DNA of 64,000 nucleotides from positions 558,001 to 622,000 of the forward strand of contig NZ_QVON01000001.1 of assembly GCF_003426735.1 (NCBI RefSeq). Reading direction: 5' to 3'. The translations under genes and the position numbers were made by a program. Position 1 is the stretch's first letter. Each line of letters begins with the position of its first letter. The stretch comes from Arenibacter sp. P308M17. GTDB taxonomy: Bacteria > Bacteroidota > Bacteroidia > Flavobacteriales > Flavobacteriaceae. The notes under the pieces were generated by a model. It was not told the DNA's origin and ran no database searches. It was given only the letters and a program-made list of their open reading frames with translations. Shown one piece after another: positions 24,908 to 34,710 of this stretch.

Positions 24908-27900
24908 ATGTACCTAATTTTTGATACGGAAACCACTGGATTGCCCAAACGTTGGGATGCCCCTTATACGGACACCGACAATTGGCCGCGCTGCATTCAA
25001 ATTGCATGGCAGTTGCACGATGCCATGGGCAACTTGCTGGAGAGCCAGGATTATTTGGTGCAGCCGGACGGATTTAATATTCCCTTTGATGCGGAGCAAA
25101 TACATGGGATTTCTACGGAACTGGCCCAACAGAGCGGGGTTCCGATCGTGGAGGTGTTGGAAAAATTCAATGCGGCCCTTTCCAAATCAAAGTTCGTAGT
25201 AGGCCAGAATGTGGGATTCGACCTTAATATTATGGGTGCCGAGTTTCATCGGTACCAGGTGGAAAATTCCTTACAGGAATTGCCAGTGTTGGATACCTGT
25301 ACCGAGCATACGGCACAACTGTGCCAGATTCCCGGGGGACGGGGGGGAAAGTTCAAATTACCGACATTAACGGAACTACATCAATATTTGTTTGGCGAGC
25401 CCTTCGGGGAAGCGCACAATGCCACTGCCGATGTGGAAGCTACTACGCGTTGCTTCCTGGAGTTGGTCCGTAAAAAGGAATTTACGGCCGAGCAATTGGA
25501 TGTTAAACCCGATTATTTTAAAAAATTCTCCGAGGCCAATCCGCAAGAGATACCATTAATAGGTCTAAAGCACATCAACCTTAAAAAGGCATCGAAAAAA
25601 ATAGCCGATGCCTTATGGGAGAAGGATACGGGTGGAATTTCCAAGGAAGAAATAAAGGAGAATCTGGCCACTTTGGAAACGGCAAACTTTGCCCATCTCC
25701 ACAACCATACCCAGTTTTCCATTCTACAGGCTACCATTAGTATTCCCGCTTTGATCTTGGCAACCGCAAAGGCCAAAATGCCGGCGGTGGCGATCACGGA
25801 TCACGCAAATATGATGGGGGCCTTTCATTTTGTAAATGGGGTCATTAACCATAATAAAGGGGTGGTTGCCAAAAACGAGGAAAATTTAAGGCGCTATGAG
25901 GCCACGGTAAACGGCACCTTGGAAGAAGGGCAAGAGCCCTTGCAGGAACTTCCGGAACCGGAGATGGAGATTACCCCTATTATAGGTTGTGAATTTCAGG
26001 TTTGCGAAGATCATACCAATAAATCCCAGAAGGATAATGGATATCAGATAGTAATGCTTGCCAAAAACAAAAATGGGTATTTAAATTTGGCAAAAATGTC
26101 GTCCATCGCTTTCGTAGACGGGAAGTATTACGTTCCGCGTATAGATAAGAAGGTGATAGAAAAATACAAGGAGGATATCATTGTACTTACCGGAAATCTT
26201 TATGGCGAAGTGCCCAGTAAGGTCTTAAATATAGGGGAGAACCAGGCGGAGGAGGCCTTGCTTTGGTGGAAGGAGACTTTCGGGGAGGACCTGTATATCG
26301 AAATTATGCGCCACGGGCAGGAAGATGAAGACCGTGTAAACCAGGTACTGATCCAATTTGCACAGAAGCATAATGTAAAACTGGTGGCCACCAACAATAC
26401 CTATTACCTGGAAAAGGAAAATGCCCATGCCCATGATATCCTTCTTTGTGTAAAGGACGGTGAAAAACAGGCCACTCCCATAGGTCGTGGTCGCGGTTAC
26501 AGATATGGCCTGCCCAATAAGGAATATTACTTTAAGTCCTCTGAGGAAATGAAGGACCTATTTAAGGATATTCCCGAGGCAATTACCAATATTCAGGAGG
26601 TGATAGACAAGGTGGAAACGTTTACCCTTGCCCGTGATGTGTTGTTACCGGCTTTTGATATCCCGGAGGAGTTTAGGTGCGAAGAGGATAAATTGGATGG
26701 GGGAAAGCGCGGGGAGAATAACTATCTGCGGCATATAACCTATGAAGGGGCGAAAAAGAGATATGGTGAAATTACCCCGGAAATTGATGAGCGACTGGAT
26801 TTTGAGCTTAAGGTAATTGAGAAGACAGGGTATCCTGGTTATTTCCTGATTGTGGAGGATTTTATCCGGGCCGCCCGTAATATGGATGTGTCCGTTGGTC
26901 CCGGGAGGGGTTCCGCAGCAGGTTCCGCGGTGGCCTATTGCTTATGGATAACCAATTTGGACCCTATCAAGTACGATCTACTTTTTGAGCGGTTCCTAAA
27001 TCCGGACCGTGTGTCCATGCCCGATATCGATATTGATTTTGATGATGAAGGCCGTGGTAGGGTAATGGATTATGTCATCAAAAAATACGGTGCCAACCAG
27101 GTGGCCCAGATCATCACCTATGGTACCATGGCGGCAAAGTCTTCCATTAGGGATACTGCCCGGGCCTTGGATCTGCCCCTGGGAGATGCGGATCGTATGG
27201 CCAAGCTGATTCCCAATATGTCCAAGTTGAAAAAGATTATTGGGGTAGATGAAAAAACCTTAAGGGAAAAATTCAATAGTGAGGAACTGATAAAGATCAA
27301 CGAGTTGTTGGCCATTTCCGAAGGGGATGGCCTGGAGTCTGAAACCCTTAACCAAGCTTATGTTTTGGAGGGATCCGTACGGAATACCGGGATCCATGCC
27401 TGTGGGGTAATCATTACCCCGGATGACATTACCAAATTTGTCCCAGTGGCCTTGGCGAAAGATTCGGAGATGTACTGTACCCAGTTCGACAACTCTGTGG
27501 TAGAAAGTGCGGGATTGCTGAAAATGGATTTCTTAGGGTTAAAAACCTTGACCCTGATCAAGGATACCGTTAAAATAGTAAGAGCCAAGCACGGTATAGA
27601 ATTGGATCCGGAGAATTTCCCCTTGGACGATGAAAAAACGTATGAACTTTTCCAACGTGGGGAAACCGTAGGGGTGTTCCAGTATGAATCTCCCGGGATG
27701 CAAAAGCACATGCGGGCCCTAAAGCCTACCGTTTTTGCAGATCTTATTGCCATGAACGCCTTGTACCGCCCCGGTCCCATGGAATACATTCCCAGTTTCA
27801 TTGCCCGTAAACATGGTACCGAAGAAATTATATATGACCTTGATGCCTGTGAAGAGTATTTAGCGGAAACTTATGGGATTACCGTGTACCAGGAGCAGGT

Positions 27901-29344
27901 GATGCTTCTTTCGCAGAAGCTGGCCGATTTCACCAAAGGCGAGGCCGACGTTTTGCGTAAGGCGATGGGTAAAAAGCAGAAGTATGTACTGGATAAAATG
28001 AAGCCGCAGTTTATAAAACAGGCTGCGGAAAAGGGTCATGCCGTTGATAAGTTGGAGAAAATTTGGAAAGATTGGGAGGCCTTTGCAGCCTATGCATTTA
28101 ACAAGTCGCACTCTACCTGCTACGCTTGGATTGCATACCAGACAGCCTATTGTAAGGCGCATTATCCTGCAGAATACATGGCGGCGGTGCTTTCCAATAA
28201 CATGAACGACATAAAACAGGTTACTTTCTTTATGGAGGAATGTAAGCGTATGGGGTTACAGGTGCTGGGGCCGGATGTTAACGAATCCTATTACAAGTTT
28301 GCCGTTAACGATGCCGGGGCGGTGCGTTTTGGCATGGGGGCCGTAAAAGGGGTTGGCCGGGCCGCGGTGGAAACCATAGTAGCGAACAGAAAGAAGGACG
28401 GACCCTATAAATCCGTTTTTGATCTGGCCAAACGCATAGACCTAAGGGCGGCCAACAAGAAGGCCTTTGAGAACCTTGCAGTGGCCGGCGGCTTTGATTC
28501 TTTTGGGGATACCCATAGGGCACAGTATTTTTATGATGAGGGGGATGGAATTACTTTTTTGGAAAAGGCCATGAAGTACGGAGCCAAATTTCAGGAGAAT
28601 GAAAATTCTTCGCAAGTAAGTCTGTTCGGTGATGCCAGTGATGTGCAGATTCCGGAACCCGTAGTGCCTCCCTGTGAGGAATGGGGTACCATGGGAAAAT
28701 TACGAAGGGAAAAGGAAGTAGTGGGAATCTATATTTCCGGTCATCCCTTGGACGATTTTAAAGCGGAGATCAATGCTTTCTGCAATGCCGGTCTTTCCAA
28801 TTTAAATGATTTGGAGGCGATAGTCAATAGGGAGGTGTCCTTTGCGGGGGTCATTACCGATGTACAGCATAGGGTTTCCAAAAACGGTAAGGGATGGGCC
28901 ATGTTCACCATGGAAGATTATACGGATTCCTTTGAATTTAGAATATTCGGGGAAGAGTATTTGAAGTACCGTCATTTCCTAATGATCAATTCCTTTGCTT
29001 ATGTCAAGGTATTTGTACGCGAAGGTTGGATGAACAGGGATACCGGATTAAAAGGGGATCCCAGGATGCAGTTCAATATGATCATGATGCTGCAGGATGT
29101 TATGGAAACCTTTGCCAAAAAACTCACCATTAAATTGGATATATCCCAATTGAGGGAGGAAAGCATTCTGGATCTTAAGGACACTTTGGTTTCCCATAAG
29201 GGAAACCATCCCTTAAGTTTTGTGGTATACGAAATGGAGGAGCAGATAAAGGTAAACATGGCCTGTAGAAAGCAAAAAATCCAAATATCGAGTGAATTGC
29301 TTCTTCAGCTTAATGAAAAAGACGTACATTACAAGTTGAACTAA
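24908..29344 (+). CDS. dnaE: DNA polymerase III alpha subunit with N-terminal proofreading exonuclease domain
   Basis: The 1478-aa replicative polymerase begins with a DnaQ-like 3'-5' exonuclease (about 1-190: D6 and E8 in FDTETTG, D105 in NVGFDLNIMG, H170 and D175 in HNATADVEAT). The PHP domain starts near 257 (FAHLHNHTQFSIL), then the C-family polymerase core with GPGRGSAAGS and the catalytic PDIDIDFDDEGRG, tandem HhH and OB folds. This exonuclease-DnaE fusion is usual in Bacteroidota, where proofreading is in cis. A separate transcription unit follows a terminator. Confidence 0.97.
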   Translation: MYLIFDTETTGLPKRWDAPYTDTDNWPRCIQIAWQLHDAMGNLLESQDYLVQPDGFNIPFDAEQIHGISTELAQQSGVPIVEVLEKFNAALSKSKFVVGQNVGFDLNIMGAEFHRYQVENSLQELPVLDTCTEHTAQLCQIPGGRGGKFKLPTLTELHQYLFGEPFGEAHNATADVEATTRCFLELVRKKEFTAEQLDVKPDYFKKFSEANPQEIPLIGLKHINLKKASKKIADALWEKDTGGISKEEIKENLATLETANFAHLHNHTQFSILQATISIPALILATAKAKMPAVAITDHANMMGAFHFVNGVINHNKGVVAKNEENLRRYEATVNGTLEEGQEPLQELPEPEMEITPIIGCEFQVCEDHTNKSQKDNGYQIVMLAKNKNGYLNLAKMSSIAFVDGKYYVPRIDKKVIEKYKEDIIVLTGNLYGEVPSKVLNIGENQAEEALLWWKETFGEDLYIEIMRHGQEDEDRVNQVLIQFAQKHNVKLVATNNTYYLEKENAHAHDILLCVKDGEKQATPIGRGRGYRYGLPNKEYYFKSSEEMKDLFKDIPEAITNIQEVIDKVETFTLARDVLLPAFDIPEEFRCEEDKLDGGKRGENNYLRHITYEGAKKRYGEITPEIDERLDFELKVIEKTGYPGYFLIVEDFIRAARNMDVSVGPGRGSAAGSAVAYCLWITNLDPIKYDLLFERFLNPDRVSMPDIDIDFDDEGRGRVMDYVIKKYGANQVAQIITYGTMAAKSSIRDTARALDLPLGDADRMAKLIPNMSKLKKIIGVDEKTLREKFNSEELIKINELLAISEGDGLESETLNQAYVLEGSVRNTGIHACGVIITPDDITKFVPVALAKDSEMYCTQFDNSVVESAGLLKMDFLGLKTLTLIKDTVKIVRAKHGIELDPENFPLDDEKTYELFQRGETVGVFQYESPGMQKHMRALKPTVFADLIAMNALYRPGPMEYIPSFIARKHGTEEIIYDLDACEEYLAETYGITVYQEQVMLLSQKLADFTKGEADVLRKAMGKKQKYVLDKMKPQFIKQAAEKGHAVDKLEKIWKDWEAFAAYAFNKSHSTCYAWIAYQTAYCKAHYPAEYMAAVLSNNMNDIKQVTFFMEECKRMGLQVLGPDVNESYYKFAVNDAGAVRFGMGAVKGVGRAAVETIVANRKKDGPYKSVFDLAKRIDLRAANKKAFENLAVAGGFDSFGDTHRAQYFYDEGDGITFLEKAMKYGAKFQENENSSQVSLFGDASDVQIPEPVVPPCEEWGTMGKLRREKEVVGIYISGHPLDDFKAEINAFCNAGLSNLNDLEAIVNREVSFAGVITDVQHRVSKNGKGWAMFTMEDYTDSFEFRIFGEEYLKYRHFLMINSFAYVKVFVREGWMNRDTGLKGDPRMQFNMIMMLQDVMETFAKKLTIKLDISQLREESILDLKDTLVSHKGNHPLSFVVYEMEEQIKVNMACRKQKIQISSELLLQLNEKDVHYKLN

Positions 29345-29492
29345 CTAGTATAATGTTGCGGCTAAGAGAGTTCCTGTATGTTTAAAGAGAATAGGTTTTA
29401 TCAATTTAGCCATAGTCAAAACGAATATAATCTTAGTAAGGAAAAGGCAAAATAATTGTCTAAATTTGTATAATATTTAAAAATAACGAAAC

Positions 29493-29810
29493 ATGGCATT
29501 AGAAATAACAGATGCTACTTTTGATGAGGTAGTTTTAAAAAGTGATAAACCGGTAGTAGTGGATTTTTGGGCGGCTTGGTGTGGTCCATGTAGAATGGTC
29601 GGTCCCATTATAGACGAGGTAAGTACCGAGTATGATGGCAAGGCCGTTGTTGGTAAGGTAGATGTGGACGCCAACCAAGAATTTGCCGCGAAATATGGCG
29701 TAAGAAATATTCCTACGGTATTGGTATTTAAAAATGGTGAAATAGTGAACAGACAGGTTGGTGTTTCCCCTAAAAAGGTATATACCGATGCAATTGATGC
29801 ATTATTGTAA
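29493..29810 (+). CDS. trxA: Thioredoxin
   Basis: The 105-aa thioredoxin carries the active-site motif WCGPC (C30, C33) and the cis-proline segment NIPTVLVFKNGE. It is a cytoplasmic general disulfide reductase. A -7-like TAAATTTG lies at 29461-29468, and a terminator follows the stop, so the gene is monocistronic. Length is standard. Confidence 0.97.
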   Translation: MALEITDATFDEVVLKSDKPVVVDFWAAWCGPCRMVGPIIDEVSTEYDGKAVVGKVDVDANQEFAAKYGVRNIPTVLVFKNGEIVNRQVGVSPKKVYTDAIDALL

Positions 29811-29848
29811 CCTTCAAAGATTCCAAATAGGGAATATAAATGATAAAA

Positions 29849-29876
29849 AAATCCTGCTTTTAGCGGGATTTTTTAT
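29849..29876 (+). terminator. Rho-independent terminator after trxA
   Basis: AATCCTGC and GCGGGATT form an 8-bp stem (one G-T pair) around TTTTA, followed by a T run. Confidence 0.75.
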
Positions 29877-30009
29877 GTCCAATTTTTAAAGCAGAAAATT
29901 TTCGAAACCTAGATTAATTAGTGGGTCTGCTACAGTTTGTCCAATTATTCCCGTTATTTTGCGGTATTTCTAATTTCCAAGAAGTCCATATCTTCATTAC
30001 CTTAGCCAA

Positions 30010-30939
30010 ATGAACCTACAATCCGAACTAGATAAAGCAAGCCTGTTCCAGAATCTGGAATTATTGGCAGGTCAGGTAGTGGAAGGATTTATCAGTGGGA
30101 TCCATAAAAGTCCCTTTCATGGGTTTTCCGCAGAATTTGCGGAGCATAAAATCTATAATAATGGGGAAAGTACCAAGCATATAGATTGGAAGCTGTTTGC
30201 CAAAACGGATAAATTATATACTAAGCGTTACGAAGAGGAGACCAATTTGCGATGTCATATGATCTTGGATAATTCGGCTTCCATGTATTATCCGGAGGTA
30301 GGTAATTTAACGCTTGACAACCTTAATAAAATAGGTTTTGGGGTCTTGGCCATTGCCGCTTTGATGAACGTACTTAAGAGACAGCGCGATGCCGTTGGCC
30401 TAAGTGTTTATAGTGACCAATATAATTTCTATTCGTCGGAAAAGAGTAGTGAAAGGCATCACCAAATGCTATTGGCCCAATTAAATGGGATCAGTAGGGA
30501 AACGGAACCTGCCAGACAGACCGAAACTTTTACCTATCTGCACCAGATTGCCGAAAAAATAAAGCGAAGGAGTTTAATTGTACTTTTTACGGACATGTTC
30601 CAATCATCTGGGGATGACGGACAGTTGTTCCAAGCCTTACGGCATTTAAAGTTCAATAAACATGAGGTTATCCTTTTTCATGTCATGGACAAGGAAACGG
30701 AATACACCTTTAATTTTGAAAATACCCCCAAGCGTTTTTTGGATGTGGAAACTGGAATCCATATGGATCTATATGCCGATACGGTAAAAGAGGCCTATGA
30801 GAAGGAGGTGGAATCTTACTTTGCGGAACTGCGGTTAAAATGTGCCCAATATAAAATTAAATACGTGGAAGTAGATGTAAAGGATAGCTTCTCCTTGATA
30901 ATGAATACCTTTATGGTGGAGCGCCAAAAATTTATGTAG
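30010..30939 (+). CDS. DUF58 (MoxR-associated) protein
   Basis: The 309-aa protein shows HGFSAEFAEHKIYNNGESTKHIDWKLFAKTDKLYTKRYEEETNL, the DUF58 signature, and then a von Willebrand A-like fold with a degenerate metal site (MILDNSASMYYP, i.e. DNSAS). DUF58 proteins usually pair with MoxR AAA ATPases as chaperone-like systems; no MoxR gene is visible here, so the partner lies elsewhere. The gene ends about 75 bp before tRNA-Asp. Confidence 0.9.
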   Translation: MNLQSELDKASLFQNLELLAGQVVEGFISGIHKSPFHGFSAEFAEHKIYNNGESTKHIDWKLFAKTDKLYTKRYEEETNLRCHMILDNSASMYYPEVGNLTLDNLNKIGFGVLAIAALMNVLKRQRDAVGLSVYSDQYNFYSSEKSSERHHQMLLAQLNGISRETEPARQTETFTYLHQIAEKIKRRSLIVLFTDMFQSSGDDGQLFQALRHLKFNKHEVILFHVMDKETEYTFNFENTPKRFLDVETGIHMDLYADTVKEAYEKEVESYFAELRLKCAQYKIKYVEVDVKDSFSLIMNTFMVERQKFM

Positions 30940-30965
30940 AAACCTGCATTATTTTTATAAAATTG

Positions 30966-30996
30966 TTTGTGCAATTAAATAAGGGGTGTATATTTG
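30966..30996 (+). promoter_or_regulatory. Promoter of tRNA-Asp
   Basis: TTTG (30966-30969), a 19-nt spacer and TATATTTG (30989-30996) match the Bacteroidota -33/-7 consensus exactly; the mature tRNA starts 17 nt further on. Confidence 0.75.
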
Positions 30997-31013
30997 CACT
31001 CGCTAAACGCCAC

Positions 31014-31090
31014 GGTTCGGTAGTTCAGTTGGTTAGAATACCTGCCTGTCACGCAGGGGGTCGCGGGTTCGAGTCCCGTCCGGACCGCCA
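31014..31090 (+). tRNA. tRNA-Asp (anticodon GTC)
   Basis: The 77-nt cloverleaf has acceptor GGTTCGG (31014-31020) pairing with CCGGACC (31080-31086, one G-U), anticodon stem CCTGC/GCAGG with loop CTGTCAC and anticodon GTC at 31048-31050, T-arm GTTCGAGTC, discriminator G and an encoded CCA at 31088-31090. Its 3' part from the anticodon loop on is the left attachment copy of the integrated element; the gene is kept intact by the element's own sequence. Confidence 0.97.
31046..31088 (+). repeat. Left attachment site (attL), 43 bp
   Basis: Identical over 43 bp to 44296-44338. It starts in the anticodon loop of tRNA-Asp and ends in the second base of CCA, the usual target of tyrosine integrases. 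Confidence 0.93.
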
Positions 31091-31098
31091 ACAAAGAT

Positions 31099-31134
31099 AA
31101 GCTTTTCAAGAAATTGGAAAGCTTTTTCTTTTTT
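31099..31134 (+). terminator. Element-supplied terminator for tRNA-Asp
   Basis: AAGCTTTTC (31099-31107) pairs with GGAAAGCTT (31116-31124, one G-U) and is followed by a T-rich tail. It lies inside the element, directly after the rebuilt tRNA, and so replaces the original terminator now found at 44340-44371. Confidence 0.65.
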
Positions 31135-31136
31135 AC

Positions 31137-31159
31137 GGGTACAACATAGGTACAACAAA
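31137..31159. repeat. Putative integrase arm site, left
   Basis: Contains GGTACAAC-ATA-GGTACAAC, an 8-bp direct repeat with 11-bp phasing. The full 23 bp recur at 44159-44181 beside the other end of the element. Confidence 0.55.
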
Positions 31160-31207
31160 ATTATTTTTAATTTATTAAATTTAGTTCAAGCTTACACTTC
31201 TTCAGGT

Positions 31208-31849
31208 TTGAACTTAATTGATAAAATAATCGATCGGCTGGACGCTTTGGATAAATTTAAAGAGCGGGTCTATATTTGGTATAACTATAAGGATACCCAA
31301 GTAGCACTGGCCATCATTCTGTTTTTGGTCCTGATCGGAATAGTCCTTTATTTTATTTTCGATGTAGGCCTTGCCTGGTATTGGTCCCTGATCTTTGTTT
31401 GTTCATTATGTATCGGTATACTTTATTTGATTGTCCGATATACCAGAAATAAAAGGAAGAATATTGGAACGGTTGGGGCTGTACCCATCAAGACCATTGG
31501 GCTGGACTTCAACCGGATGGTCCTGGATAACATTTACTATGTCCTTAGGGGCTACGAAAAGATCGATATTGAAAAGACCGGAATCGATAATTTCCATTCC
31601 GTGCTTACCCAACAATTTGAGGACATGGACTCGGAAATACATTTCACGGATATGAGCTGGGCGGAAGTACGGTATGTATTGTCAAAGTTCAAGGAAAAAT
31701 GCGGTGTGGAATATTCAACTTTTGAGAAATCCAATAAATTGTTCTTGGATGGAAAGCCCGTTACCGCAAAAAAACTTTCCAACAACGGTCTAAGAAAGCA
31801 TCCTGCCAAATACTTCACCGATAAGATCGATAACTGCTTTCCAAGGTAA
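31208..31849 (+). CDS. Hypothetical membrane protein of the element
   Basis: The 213-aa protein, best started at a TTG (31208), has two adjacent transmembrane helices (about 33-53 and 58-76: ALAIILFLVLIGIVLYFIF and WSLIFVCSLCIGILYLIV) followed by a basic KRKNIG and a soluble C-terminal domain of about 130 aa. I do not recognise the family. It is the first gene inside the left end. The small hairpin AGGGG-N7-CCCCT plus TTTT at 31873-31892 may end its transcript. Confidence 0.55.
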   Translation: MNLIDKIIDRLDALDKFKERVYIWYNYKDTQVALAIILFLVLIGIVLYFIFDVGLAWYWSLIFVCSLCIGILYLIVRYTRNKRKNIGTVGAVPIKTIGLDFNRMVLDNIYYVLRGYEKIDIEKTGIDNFHSVLTQQFEDMDSEIHFTDMSWAEVRYVLSKFKEKCGVEYSTFEKSNKLFLDGKPVTAKKLSNNGLRKHPAKYFTDKIDNCFPR

Positions 31850-31986
31850 AAAAGGGTGTGTCTGTGAATTGTAGGGGTGTATGTCCCCTTTTGTTATGTC
31901 TTCCCTTGTCATCCAGCTATATTGGTCTTCGAATTCAATATCGTAAAAGGCCCTTTACTCATCATTAATTTCTAAAACGTGAAACC

Positions 31987-32310
31987 ATGAATGAGCAAAC
32001 AAATGTAATGTCCGATCCAGACGCGGACAAATCGGTCATTGAACTGTTAAAGGAAATAAAGGGGCTTATGGCCTTCAATAAAAAGGTCCTTAATCTGGAG
32101 GACCTGGTGCAATACACAGGGATGTCCGAAAGTACTATCTACAAACTTTCCAGACTGAATATGATCCCCAAGGGCGATAATAGGGAAATCCGCAAACTCT
32201 TCTTTGAAAAGGATAGGATAGATGATTGGTTATTGGGGAAACCTGATGTCTCGGATGAATATCTAGAGCAGAAATTCAATGAGCAGCTCTTGAAAAACAG
32301 AAGGCGGTAA
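31987..32310 (+). CDS. Excisionase-like helix-turn-helix protein
   Basis: The 107-aa protein has a central MerR/Xis-type HTH (KKVLNLEDLVQYTGMSESTIYKLSRLNMIPKGDN..RKLFFEKDRIDDWLL), the pattern of helix_turn_helix_17 recombination directionality factors in Bacteroidota elements. It probably bends DNA for excision and/or controls the replication genes, whose first start is 30 bp downstream. The preceding segment 31850-31986 contains no gene. Confidence 0.82.
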   Translation: MNEQTNVMSDPDADKSVIELLKEIKGLMAFNKKVLNLEDLVQYTGMSESTIYKLSRLNMIPKGDNREIRKLFFEKDRIDDWLLGKPDVSDEYLEQKFNEQLLKNRRR

Positions 32311-32339
32311 CCCATCCTATTTTTCTTAAACTGCCTGTT

Positions 32340-33545
32340 ATGATAGATATACCGTACATCCGGGTGGGCACTGCGTATTATAAAATGGTCAAGGTGCCCA
32401 CCATCTCCGGCCATTTCAATGAAGTGCTCACCCACTGGAACATTGAGACCATTCGCCAGGACCATGGCAAGGATTACCTGAGCAAGGTACCCAAGTACGA
32501 TGGATTCACCTGTATCCCGAACCACATCGACTTCAAACAGGAATACCAAAATTTTTATAATACCTACTCCCCCTTGGGCAAAGATCCGAAGGAGGGGGAC
32601 CTCCAAACCTCCCTGGGATTTATCCGTCACATTTTTGGGGAGCACCATGAACTTGGACTGGACTATCTGCAATTGCTGTATACCAAACCTGTACAGATGT
32701 TGCCCATACTGTGCCTGGTCTCCAAGGAGCGGTCCACGGGGAAGAGTACCTTTTTGAAATGGCTAAAGGCTATTTTTGAAAACAACCTTACCTATCTGAC
32801 CAATGACAGTTTCGGCAGCCAGTTCAATGCCGACTGGGCCAACAAGCTGCTCATCTGTATCGATGAAGTGCTGTTCAATAAGGAAGAGCTCACCGAACGC
32901 ATCAAATACCTGAGCACCACCAATATCAACAAATTGGAGGCCAAGGGGAAGGACAAAAGGGAGGTGGAATTCTTTGGCAAGTTTATCCTTTGCAGTAACA
33001 ATGAGAACAACTTTATAAAGATAGATGGGAACGAGACCAGGTTCTGGGTATTGAAGATACCCCATCTGCAGAAAGAGAATACCCATTTTTTGGAAGCCCT
33101 TATTGAAGAAATACCTGCTTTCCTTTATTTTCTGAAGGGTCGTAATCTGACCACACGGCATGCCACCCGCATGTGGTTCGCTCCCGGGCAGATCCGAACA
33201 CCTGCCCTGAAGAATTTGGTGAGGCACAACCGTAACCGGGTGGAAAAGGAATTGGCATCATTGTTACAGGGAGCCATGGAACACTTTGATATTACGGAAA
33301 TAAACATATGTCCCTTGGATGCACTTCAGCTATTGAGCCGTACACGCATAAAGACAGACATTACCCATTTAAGGCGAATGCTGAAAAAAGATTGGAAACT
33401 GGAGAACAAGGACAATACCCTCAGCTACTACAAATTAGTAATCTGGCAGGACGCCTCCATGCATCTATTGGAAGCCAAGGGGCGCTATTTTACGGTGGAG
33501 AAATCCTTTCTGCTGGAAAATTTTGATGAATCGATGACATATTGA
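32340..33545 (+). CDS. Primase-helicase / SF3-like ATPase (DUF5906 type)
   Basis: The 401-aa protein has a Walker A motif SKERSTGKSTFLKWL (K135), Walker B LLICIDEVLF (D175-E176) and KFILCSNNENNFIKIDGNETRFWVL, as in primase-helicase proteins of phages and mobilizable elements. The C-terminal 100 aa look like a winged-helix region. It should unwind the circular intermediate at its origin. It is followed by a repeat-rich gap and then the Toprim primase gene. Confidence 0.85.
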   Translation: MIDIPYIRVGTAYYKMVKVPTISGHFNEVLTHWNIETIRQDHGKDYLSKVPKYDGFTCIPNHIDFKQEYQNFYNTYSPLGKDPKEGDLQTSLGFIRHIFGEHHELGLDYLQLLYTKPVQMLPILCLVSKERSTGKSTFLKWLKAIFENNLTYLTNDSFGSQFNADWANKLLICIDEVLFNKEELTERIKYLSTTNINKLEAKGKDKREVEFFGKFILCSNNENNFIKIDGNETRFWVLKIPHLQKENTHFLEALIEEIPAFLYFLKGRNLTTRHATRMWFAPGQIRTPALKNLVRHNRNRVEKELASLLQGAMEHFDITEINICPLDALQLLSRTRIKTDITHLRRMLKKDWKLENKDNTLSYYKLVIWQDASMHLLEAKGRYFTVEKSFLLENFDESMTY

Positions 33546-33753
33546 GGGGAGTTCAATGCCCGTCGATGTTGGTGCGCTCATCATTAAATCATCATTTGTT
33601 CATCAAAATAAAAAGTGATGAAAACCAGGAAAGCCTAAAACTATAAAAGTGATGAATCGATGAATGTTTTGATGACCGGGAAAGCCCTGTAAATATTGAC
33701 TTTGGGACGGTTTGTCATCAAAACATCAAAAAAATGAAGAAAAAGTATTGCTA
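33546..33753. other. TGATGA/TCATCA-rich candidate replication origin
   Basis: The 200-bp gap between the helicase and primase genes holds at least seven copies of TGATGA, TCATCA or close variants in both orientations (for example around 33577-33606, 33616-33623, 33649-33676 and 33714-33725) in A/T-rich DNA. Iteron-like repeats beside replication genes suggest an origin; proof is lacking. Confidence 0.4.
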
Positions 33754-34710
33754 ATGAAAAGAAAAAGAACCAATAGACTCTCGTGTGAAAGAGCCCGAGC
33801 CTTTCCCATCGAAAAAGCGCTGGCAAAACTCGGGCACTTTCCGACCAGGTCAACGGAGAAAGAAGCTTGGTTCCTGAGCCCGTTCCGCTCAGAAACACAA
33901 GCCTCTTTCAAGGTGTCCAAGAAACTGAATAGATGGTACGATCACGGAGCTGGAAAAGGCGGTAACGTAATCGACCTGATATGCCTATTGAACAATGGAA
34001 CGGTCAAAGAAGCATTGAAACTGATACAACAGGAACAGATCTCTTTTTCTTTTCAACAGCAACCAATTATTAAAGAGGAACAGGATACCACAATAAGGGT
34101 TGCCAAAGTCATGGAGCTGACCCATTTTGCCCTAAGGGACTATCTGAAGTCAAGGAATATTTCAATACCAACTGCCCATAAACTCATCAAAGAAGTCCAT
34201 TACCGGTTCAAGGATAAAACGTATTTCGCTTTGGGATTGAAGAACGGTTCGGGAGGCTGGGAACTAAGGAACAAATATGTGAAGAATTCCAGTTCGCCCA
34301 AGGACGTTACCCATATCAATAATGGCCGGACCAAACTTATCATCACCGAAGGCATGTTCGACCTGTTATCCATTATGGAGTGCAACGTAAAATTGGAACT
34401 TGAATATGATTTTTTGGTATTGAACTCCACCGCTTTTGTTCAGAAAGCCAGAGGAATAATGAAGGGTTATAGCTGTATTGATCTCTATCTGGACAATGAT
34501 GCTACGGGCGAACAGGCTACCAAAAACTTTTTGGACCACGCAAACAACAGTGTGGATAGATCACTATTATTTGCAGGTTTTAAGGATATGAACGAATGGC
34601 TCATGTCGGGCGCAAAGGAGGCAAACGGTCAGGGAATTCAAGATGTGTTTTTGTTGCCACAAAAACAATCTTGCTTTGCTCCCGACGGTCGCAAAGAAAA
34701 CAAAAAATGA
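33754..34710 (+). CDS. CHC2 zinc-finger / Toprim DNA primase-like protein
   Basis: The 318-aa protein is started at the ATG at 33754 (MKRKRTNRLSCERARAFPIEKALAKLGHFP); a TTG at 33712 is possible but adds a low-complexity tail. The N-terminus shows the CHC2-like pattern WFLSPFRSETQASFKVSKKLNRWYDHGAGKGGNVIDL. The Toprim core is LIITEGMFDLLSIME (E) and CIDLYLDNDATGEQATK (DxD). Such proteins prime replication of NBU-type elements. Its stop overlaps the mobC start (ATGA). Confidence 0.88.
   Translation: MKRKRTNRLSCERARAFPIEKALAKLGHFPTRSTEKEAWFLSPFRSETQASFKVSKKLNRWYDHGAGKGGNVIDLICLLNNGTVKEALKLIQQEQISFSFQQQPIIKEEQDTTIRVAKVMELTHFALRDYLKSRNISIPTAHKLIKEVHYRFKDKTYFALGLKNGSGGWELRNKYVKNSSSPKDVTHINNGRTKLIITEGMFDLLSIMECNVKLELEYDFLVLNSTAFVQKARGIMKGYSCIDLYLDNDATGEQATKNFLDHANNSVDRSLLFAGFKDMNEWLMSGAKEANGQGIQDVFLLPQKQSCFAPDGRKENKK

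Noticed and set aside
24908..25480. Accidental fusion or assembly error joining an exonuclease to dnaE
   Set aside because: The exonuclease-DnaE order is the usual Bacteroidota form and the frame is continuous.
34596..34706. N-terminal extension of the MobC-like protein
   Set aside because: It lies within the primase coding frame and is basic and unstructured; the ATG at 34707 has the expected coupled ATGA overlap.
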